Source: Bacteroidales bacterium (GTDB lineage Bacteria > Bacteroidota > Bacteroidia > Bacteroidales > UBA3663). Taken from it: a stretch of DNA of 16,451 nt. The DNA lies in the NCBI GenBank assembly GCA_004557315.1, contig SFEH01000035.1, positions 1-16,451 on the forward strand, in the 5' to 3' direction. A program made the translations under genes and the position numbers. Under the pieces are notes generated by a model. It searched no databases and was not told the DNA's origin. It saw nothing but the letters and a program-made list of their open reading frames with translations. Below, piece after piece: positions 12,115 through 16,451 of this stretch. Positions within the stretch are counted from its first letter, which is position 1, and each line of letters begins with the position of its first letter.

Positions 12115-13563
12115 ATGGCTGAACCAAAAAAACTCACTGTTCGTGAGAGAATTGATATACTCTTAGATAAGGGAACATTCGTCGAAGTGGATAAGTTCGT
12201 CAAGCATCATTGCACCAACTTCGGCATGGAGAACAAGAAAGTAGCAGGCGATGGCGTAGTCTGTGGATATGGTAAGATCGATGGACGCGTGGTCTTTATC
12301 TATGGCTTCGACTTCGCTGTGCTCGGTGGCTCACTCTCTGCTGCCAACGCTGCCAAGATCGCCAAGGTGCAGGACGCTGCCCTCAAGAACGGTGCTCCTA
12401 TCATCGGTCTCAACGACTCGGGTGGTGCACGTATCCAGGAAGGCATCGAGTCGCTCTCAGGCTTCGGCGACATCTTCTACCGCAATGTGCAGGCTTCGGG
12501 CGTGATCCCTCAGATCAGTGCCATCATGGGCCCATGCGCAGGCGGCTCTTGCTATTCGCCAGCATTGACCGACTTCATCCTCATGGTGCGCGAAGAAGCT
12601 CAGATGTTCATCACAGGTCCTAACGTGGTGAAGCAGGTCACTCAGGAGGAGTGCGACAAGGAGACCCTCGGTGGAGCCGACGTTCATTCTACCAAGTCGG
12701 GCGTGTGCCAGTTCGTGTGCGACAGCGACGAGGAGTGCCTCATGACTATCCGCGAACTCATCGGCTTCCTGCCTAACAACAACATGGAGGATGCGCCTAT
12801 CCACCCTGTGACCGACGAGATCAATCGCGAATGTCACGAACTCGAAGGTGTCGTTCCTTCTGATCCAAACATCCCTTACAACATCAAGGATATCATCGAG
12901 CCAATCTGCGACCATCAGTACTTCTTCGAGATTGCTCCAAACTTCGCCAAGAACATCGTCATCGGCTTCGGACGCATGGCTGGACGCACAGTCGGATTCA
13001 TCGCCAACCAGCCACAGGTCCTCGCTGGTTCGCTCGACATCGATGCTTCTGAGAAGGGTGCTCGCTTCGTGCGTTTCTGCGACTGCTTCAATATCCCTAT
13101 CGTGGCTATCGAGGATGTCCCTGGCTTCATGCCTGGCATCAATCAGGAGCACGGTGGCATCATCCGCCACGGTGCGAAGCTCCTCTATGCTTTCGCCGAG
13201 GCTACTGTGCCAAAGATCACTCTCATCACCCGCAAGGCCTACGGTGGTGCATACATCGTGATGAACTGCAAGCAGCTCGGTGCCGATGTCAACCTCGCTT
13301 ACGAGAGTGCAGAGATTGCTGTGATGGGAGCCAAGGGCGCTGTCAGCATTCTCTACCGCAAGGAGACTCCAGAACAGCAGGCTGAGCGCATCAAGGAGTA
13401 TGAGGCTAAGTTCAGCAACCCATACTGCGCTGCCGAACTCGGCTACATCGACGACATCATTTCGCCAGCTGATACACGCAAGGCAATCATCGCCGGTCTC
13501 GAATGCTGCCGCAACAAGAACCAGTCGAATCCTCCAAAGAAACATGGCAATATGCCAGTGTAA
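12115..13563 (+). CDS. pccB: Carboxyltransferase subunit of an acyl-CoA carboxylase (PccB/MmdA family)
   Basis: The enzyme moves the carboxyl group from carboxybiotin to an acyl-CoA (propionyl-CoA to methylmalonyl-CoA, or possibly acetyl-CoA). Two crotonase-like halves are visible. The first has LNDSGGARIQEGIESLSGFG and the oxyanion region GVIPQISAIMGPCAGGSCYSPALTD. The second has VEDVPGFMPG-like IEDVPGFMPG, GGIIRHGAKLLYAFAEATVPKITLITRKAYGGAY and IAVMGAKGAVSILYR. Length is 482, shorter than the usual 510-520; the N-terminal helix (the LGGG...KQHxKGK region) is missing and the protein begins directly at KLTVRERIDILLDKGTFVE. That is exactly where the repeat array ends. I381 in GGAYIVM lies at what I recall as the acyl-length residue of Streptomyces carboxylases (Asp in PccB, Ile in AccB). 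It may be a sodium-pump decarboxylase alpha subunit, but no membrane subunit is nearby. Confidence 0.88.
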   Translation: MAEPKKLTVRERIDILLDKGTFVEVDKFVKHHCTNFGMENKKVAGDGVVCGYGKIDGRVVFIYGFDFAVLGGSLSAANAAKIAKVQDAALKNGAPIIGLNDSGGARIQEGIESLSGFGDIFYRNVQASGVIPQISAIMGPCAGGSCYSPALTDFILMVREEAQMFITGPNVVKQVTQEECDKETLGGADVHSTKSGVCQFVCDSDEECLMTIRELIGFLPNNNMEDAPIHPVTDEINRECHELEGVVPSDPNIPYNIKDIIEPICDHQYFFEIAPNFAKNIVIGFGRMAGRTVGFIANQPQVLAGSLDIDASEKGARFVRFCDCFNIPIVAIEDVPGFMPGINQEHGGIIRHGAKLLYAFAEATVPKITLITRKAYGGAYIVMNCKQLGADVNLAYESAEIAVMGAKGAVSILYRKETPEQQAERIKEYEAKFSNPYCAAELGYIDDIISPADTRKAIIAGLECCRNKNQSNPPKKHGNMPV

Positions 13564-13575
13564 GGCTGTTTTAGG

Positions 13576-13600
13576 AAGATAAAGAATAATCTATCTCCTC
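13576..13600. repeat. Minimal remnant of the 9-bp inverted repeat family
   Basis: AGGAAGATAAAG and, after TAAT, CTATCTCCTC stand in the 53-bp gap between the carboxyltransferase and phosphatase genes. GGA(A)GATA and TATCTCC are complementary and match the nonamers seen at 7677-7842. It is only one unit per side, so this assignment is tentative. Confidence 0.4.
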
Positions 13601-13616
13601 CAAATTGCAAACATCA

Positions 13617-15065
13617 ATGAAAAAATTCATTTTTCTTTCCACTCTCGCCCTTTCGGCTCTCATGCTTTCGTCATGCTGTGCCGAACCGTCACAAAAACAG
13701 CCTAAATACGTCTTCTACCTTATCCTTGATGGCTGTGGCGTCAATACCGTCAATGCCCAGGAGATGTATCAGGCCGAACTGCAAGGCCGTATCGGACGCG
13801 TGCCTACGTGCATGACTCAGTTCCCTGTTGTCGGTGTGGCTTCTACCTATAGCATCACCAATGGCGTGACCGACTCTGCTGCCTCGGGCACTGCCCTGGC
13901 TTCGGGCGTCAAGACCTACAATGGCGCTCTCGGCGTCGATACTGATACCATCCCTGTCTATGGCCTTGCCAATTGGGCTAAGGCTGCTGGCAAGCTCGTG
14001 GGTATTGGCTCAAGCGTCTGCGTCAACCATGCTACTCCAGGTGCACATTATGCTCATCAATCTACCCGCAACAACTACTACGAGATTGGTCTCGACCTTG
14101 CTGCTTCGGGCTTCGACTTCTTCGGTGGTTCCGATTTCAACAAGGCTACTGGCAACAAGAAAGACCTTCGTCCGCTGCATGAGATAGTTGCTGACTCGGG
14201 CTATACCATCGCCCGCGGTCTCGAAGACTATGAGGCAAAGAAGGCTGCTGCCGACAAGCTCATCTTCTTCCAGCTCCAGGCCGATAGCGACATTGAGCCA
14301 CAGAACTTGCCTTACTGGATCGACCATCGCGAGGATCAAGTCACCATCGTCGATCAGGTACGTGCCCAGATCGATTTCCTCTATAGCAAGGATACCGAGA
14401 AGAAAGGCTTCTTCCTCATGAACGAGATAGGAGGCAAGATCGACTACGCGTGTCATCCTAACGATGCTGCCACTGCCTTCGCTGAGGTGGCTGCTGCCGA
14501 CAGTGCAGTCAAGCTCTGCTACGACTTCTACCTCCAGCACCCCGACGAGACTCTCATCGTTGTCACTGCCGACCATGAGACAGGCGGTCTCACAGTGGGC
14601 AACAGCGCTGGTGGATATACTCTCAACCTCAAGCTCCTTGCCAACCAGAAGTGCAGCGATGGTGCTTTCACTCGCAAGCTTCAGGCTCTGCGCAGCCAGA
14701 CTCACAACAAGGCAACATGGGAGCAGGTCAAGGCTCTCCTCACCGAGAACTTCGGCTTCTACGAGGCTGTAGAGATCAACGAAGAGGATGATGCCATGCT
14801 CAAGGAAATCTACAAGCGTTCGTTCGTAGGCAAGATGGAGAGCGAGAAGAACCTCTACTACGAGAATGAGCCAATGACTGGTGCAGCAGTGCGTCTCCTC
14901 AACAAGAAGGCTCATGTCGGCTGGACCACAAACTATCACACCGCAGGTCTCGTGCCGGTATATGCCATTGGTGTAGGTGCCGAGAAATTCTCTGGTCACA
15001 ACGACAATGCCGAGATTCCTCTCAAGATTGCCGAGATCGCAGGATATGCAGTTATTCAAAGATAA
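13617..15065 (+). CDS. phoA: Alkaline phosphatase family lipoprotein
   Basis: The enzyme is a metal-dependent phosphomonoesterase exported to the periplasm or cell surface. I chose the ATG at 13617, giving 482 residues, because it begins a clean lipoprotein signal (MKKFIFLSTLALSALMLSSC, lipid cysteine C20); an in-frame ATG at 13605 would add MQTS. Zinc ligands are D38 (LILDGCG), D276 and H280 (KIDYACH), D319-H320 (TADHETGG) and H441 (NYHTAG). The nucleophile is S87 in TDSAASGTA, and H138/T140 (NHATPG) fit the Mg-site position. Oddly, where the family has VEGGKID with a Mg-binding Glu, this protein reads NEIGGKID, so the glutamate is one position early and I271 occupies its place. It follows the carboxylase operon by 53 bp on the same strand, with a strong terminator behind. 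Confidence 0.92.
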   Translation: MKKFIFLSTLALSALMLSSCCAEPSQKQPKYVFYLILDGCGVNTVNAQEMYQAELQGRIGRVPTCMTQFPVVGVASTYSITNGVTDSAASGTALASGVKTYNGALGVDTDTIPVYGLANWAKAAGKLVGIGSSVCVNHATPGAHYAHQSTRNNYYEIGLDLAASGFDFFGGSDFNKATGNKKDLRPLHEIVADSGYTIARGLEDYEAKKAAADKLIFFQLQADSDIEPQNLPYWIDHREDQVTIVDQVRAQIDFLYSKDTEKKGFFLMNEIGGKIDYACHPNDAATAFAEVAAADSAVKLCYDFYLQHPDETLIVVTADHETGGLTVGNSAGGYTLNLKLLANQKCSDGAFTRKLQALRSQTHNKATWEQVKALLTENFGFYEAVEINEEDDAMLKEIYKRSFVGKMESEKNLYYENEPMTGAAVRLLNKKAHVGWTTNYHTAGLVPVYAIGVGAEKFSGHNDNAEIPLKIAEIAGYAVIQR

Positions 15066-15106
15066 TTTTACATAGATAAAATGGGCTTTATAGCCCCGGT
15101 TTCTCC

Positions 15107-15148
15107 GGGCAGAGCGTGTCGTGATGACAAGTTCTGTCCATTTTTTTT
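15107..15148 (+). terminator. Intrinsic terminator of the phosphatase gene
   Basis: GGGCAGAGCGTGTC (15107-15120) pairs with GACAAGTTCTGTCC (15126-15139), with two G-T pairs and one mismatch, around the loop GTGAT. Eight T (15141-15148) follow. Just upstream, GGGCT/AGCCC (15083-15096) and CCCGG/CCGGG (15095-15109) form small overlapping hairpins. Confidence 0.85.
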
Positions 15149-15490
15149 ATCTTTGCGTCTTTATCTCCAGCCCCTGCATCTATTGCCTAATTGCGCCCCG
15201 GGTTATGTGCAGGCTGCCCTTTCAAGGCGATAGTTACTTCCAAAACTAAAGTTCCTAAACTCCATCCCCTGCTACTATTGTCTTTATCTCCTTTATCTTC
15301 TTCATCTCCTTTCACTCCATTCCCTGCCACTATTGTCTTTATCTCCATTAACTCCTTCTATAGCTCCTTTCACTCCATCCCCTGCCACTATTGTCTTTAT
15401 CTCCTTTATCTTCTTAAACTCCATCCCCTGCCACTATTGTCTTTATCTCCTTTATCTTCTTTATCTTCTTAAACTCCTTCATCTCTTTTA
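15149..15490. repeat. Composite pyrimidine-rich repeat: spacer plus 9-bp units, about four copies
   Basis: No gene is supported here. Four copies begin with ACTCCATCCCCTGCCACTAT or a near variant, at 15259, 15314, 15372 and 15418 (spacing 55, 58 and 46). Each continues with TTGTCTTTATCTCC and a variable number of nonamers TTTATCTTC / TTTATCTCC, ending at about 15489. A diverged piece (TTTATCTCCAGCCCCTGCAT) lies at 15160-15179. The nonamer and the GCCACTATTGTC spacer are the same as in the array before asnS, but only the pyrimidine-rich orientation is present, so no long stem can form locally. Between 15180 and 15258 I see nothing interpretable. Confidence 0.85.
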
Positions 15491-15548
15491 AGACGATATT
15501 ACTACTATCTGGACGATATTTGTACCATTTCTTTTTAACTTTCGCTCA

Positions 15549-15714
15549 TGTTACATGATTTTCTTTCGTTTTTGTAACATATATTTTATTTTCTTTATGT
15601 AACATATTTGAAAGTTCGATTATTATGTATATCTTTGCACCAGAAAATTTGTTACATTACCTTTTTTGAATTTCTTAATTTGGGATTAGAAAGATGGAAA
15701 TTTTGTTTGTAACA
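15549..15714. promoter_or_regulatory. Cluster of five TGTAACA motifs around a promoter
   Basis: TGTAACA occurs at 15573-15579, 15598-15604 and 15708-15714. Its complement TGTTACA occurs at 15549-15555 and 15650-15656. The second and third share the longer TGTAACATAT. One copy lies just upstream of the -33 box and another just after the expected transcription start, as operator sites often do. No protein is assigned. Confidence 0.5.
15607..15637 (+). promoter_or_regulatory. Promoter upstream of the terminated leader and the GH5-like gene
   Basis: TTTG at 15607-15610 and TATCTTTG at 15630-15637 are 19 bp apart, a near-ideal Bacteroidota promoter. Transcription would start near 15644, about 275 nt before the next gene's ATG. 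Confidence 0.8.
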
Positions 15715-15797
15715 ATAGTCATTCTACTCTATTTTGTTTCATGATTATTTGTTTCTCCTCTGCCTTGGTTGCAGGGGATGAAACAAATAATTTTTTT
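15644..15797 (+). ncRNA. Candidate small RNA or attenuator leader
   Basis: A good promoter and a strong intrinsic terminator bound a transcript of about 154 nt with no open frame of note. It could be a free small RNA or the leader of the downstream glycosidase gene, in which read-through would be controlled. TTTGTTTC occurs twice (15733-15740 and 15748-15755), and both copies can pair with GAAACAAA (15780-15787), so two stems compete. No known RNA family was recognised, and the boundaries are inferred from the promoter and terminator. Confidence 0.5.
15744..15797 (+). terminator. Strong intrinsic terminator inside the leader
   Basis: ATTATTTGTTTC then TCCTCTGC (15744-15763) pair with GCAGGGGA (15771-15778) then GAAACAAATAAT (15780-15791), with one bulged T and one G-T pair, around the loop CTTGGTT. 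Seven T (15791-15797) follow. It stands 120 bp before the GH5-like gene on the same strand. Confidence 0.88.
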
Positions 15798-15813
15798 AAA
15801 AGACAAATCTCTC

Positions 15814-15921
15814 ATGACTGCTGCAAATCTGTCATGGCTTTGTCTCATCAAACTTTCAAATGCGTTCCAGCAATGCCCGACGCATGCAACATTGCCAAAA
15901 TCTATTCAATTTATAATATGA
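15814..15921 (+). CDS. Possible 35-codon upstream ORF overlapping the GH5-like start
   Basis: An ATG at 15814 opens 35 codons (MTAANLSWLCLIKLSNAF...) and stops at TGA 15919-15921, overlapping the next gene's ATG as ATGA. The peptide is not recognised. Such an overlap could couple translation, but a frame of this length arises easily by chance, and ATGA follows simply from the start codon being followed by A. The inverted CATGAC/GTCATG (15813-15835) lies at its beginning. Confidence 0.2.
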   Translation: MTAANLSWLCLIKLSNAFQQCPTHATLPKSIQFII

Positions 15922-16451
15922 AACAGACTTTACTTCTTTTCTTGCTTTTGTGGTTCTTCACAGCCGATGCCCAGATGCACCGCTGGGGCGACACTTCGCG
16001 ACTGACAGTCGAAAACAACTACCTCGTCGATCCCGACGGCAATCAGGTCATGCTACATGGTGTGATGGATACGCCGAGTCCTTACTTCAGTGGCTACCGT
16101 TTCACCGATGGTCATTGGATCAATGTCTATCAGGACGGCGACAAGTATATTGATAAATGTATCGACTATTTCGACCGCCTCTTCACTGCCGTCACCGACA
16201 CTGCGCAAGGTTCGTGGTGCAATGTCTTCCGCCTGCACCTCGACCCATGCTGGACCGACGATCCCAATGTCTCTGCCCAGGGCTTCAAGACTTCGGGCAA
16301 CAAGACCATCGACCCTAACGGCAACGAGGTGAGTGGCGAGTCGAACATACAGCACTTCTCTGAGAAGCGACTGGTCAGCTATCTCGACAAGCTCTATCTC
16401 AAGATTGCTGAGAAGGCAAAGGGTCATGGACTCTACGTCATCATGCGTCCG
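15918..16451 (+). CDS. Secreted glycoside hydrolase, GH5 (cellulase/mannanase)-like, N-terminal part
   Basis: The frame runs open from the ATG at 15918 to the window edge, giving 178 residues. The N-terminus MKQTLLLFLLLWFFTADAQ is a Sec signal peptide, cut after ADA or nearby. The mature protein begins with RLTVENNYLVDPDGNQVMLHGVMDT, the opening strand of GH5-type TIM barrels (a substrate-binding loop following 'LHGV'). NVFRLHLDPCW is the beta-3-like 'RLH' strand, and a helix then leads into GLYVIMRP. The catalytic glutamates (NEP and a second Glu) would lie beyond the window, so the family call rests on the first third only. With the esterase at the left edge it suggests polysaccharide use. 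Expression probably depends on the promoter at 15607-15637 and read-through of the terminator at 15744-15797, or on a weaker box (TGGCTTTG, 15835-15842). Confidence 0.65.
   Translation, partial: MKQTLLLFLLLWFFTADAQMHRWGDTSRLTVENNYLVDPDGNQVMLHGVMDTPSPYFSGYRFTDGHWINVYQDGDKYIDKCIDYFDRLFTAVTDTAQGSWCNVFRLHLDPCWTDDPNVSAQGFKTSGNKTIDPNGNEVSGESNIQHFSEKRLVSYLDKLYLKIAEKAKGHGLYVIMRP

Noticed and set aside
12115..13563. Sodium-pumping methylmalonyl-CoA decarboxylase alpha subunit as the primary call
   Set aside because: A biotin carboxylase gene heads the same operon and no membrane beta subunit is nearby, so an ATP-dependent carboxylase fits better. It is kept as an alternative in the feature.
13605..13616. 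Upstream ATG for the phosphatase (adds MQTS)
   Set aside because: The ATG at 13617 gives a clean lipoprotein signal starting MKK. The extra four residues disturb the charged N-region.
15191..15472. 93-codon ORF in the pyrimidine-rich repeats
   Set aside because: Its protein is mostly Ser/Leu/Pro/Phe produced by the repeat units, with no promoter or recognisable domain.

Overview
The window is a chromosome segment from a gut or oral Bacteroidales bacterium, most likely Prevotella/Segatella. The evidence is Bacteroidota-type promoters (TAnnTTTG around -7, sometimes TTTG around -33), starts without Shine-Dalgarno sequences, a carboxylase gene set and PurB/AsnS/RluB proteins typical of that group, and the polysaccharide-degradation genes at both edges. 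I identified genes from remembered motifs; no database search was possible.

Layout. The left edge holds the end of a feruloyl-esterase-like hydrolase (2-544) with its terminator, followed by gapA (736-1761) with promoter and terminator. After a repeat-filled gap come two minus-strand genes, plsC and then a helix-turn-helix protein (3434-2064). Plus-strand genes resume with a 66-residue membrane protein, a beta-barrel outer-membrane protein with purB 20 bp behind it (4063-6122), a large-subunit pseudouridine synthase with a long Gly/Tyr/Gln/Arg repeat tail (6222-7661), and asnS (7863-9290). A biotin-dependent acyl-CoA carboxylase operon follows: biotin carboxylase, biotin carrier and carboxyltransferase (9482-13563). 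It is interrupted by a four-helix-bundle (S23/23S-rRNA-IVS-type) gene. A lipoprotein alkaline phosphatase (13617-15065), an 850-bp gene-poor stretch and the start of a GH5-like glycosidase (15918-end) close the window.

How the genes work together. Most are housekeeping: glycolysis (gapA), phospholipid synthesis (plsC), purine synthesis (purB), rRNA modification (rluB-like) and translation (asnS). The carboxylase genes would make methylmalonyl- or malonyl-CoA, or run within propionate/succinate metabolism. The edge genes suggest plant-polysaccharide use.

The most unusual content is between genes. Several gaps hold imperfect tandem arrays with an 8- or 9-bp period. Where both sides are present, a purine-rich arm follows one gene's stop and a pyrimidine-rich, roughly complementary arm precedes the next gene, so the transcript could fold into a long imperfect stem. 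In the carboxylase operon the loop of such a stem encodes the four-helix-bundle protein, the same layout as the ORF-bearing intervening sequences of 23S rRNA. Between gapA and the HTH gene the arrays carry what look like two leftover 3' ends of such a gene. A second notable region is upstream of the glycosidase: five copies of TGTAACA around a good promoter, and a strong intrinsic terminator about 150 nt into the transcript, which suggests a small RNA or an attenuated leader.
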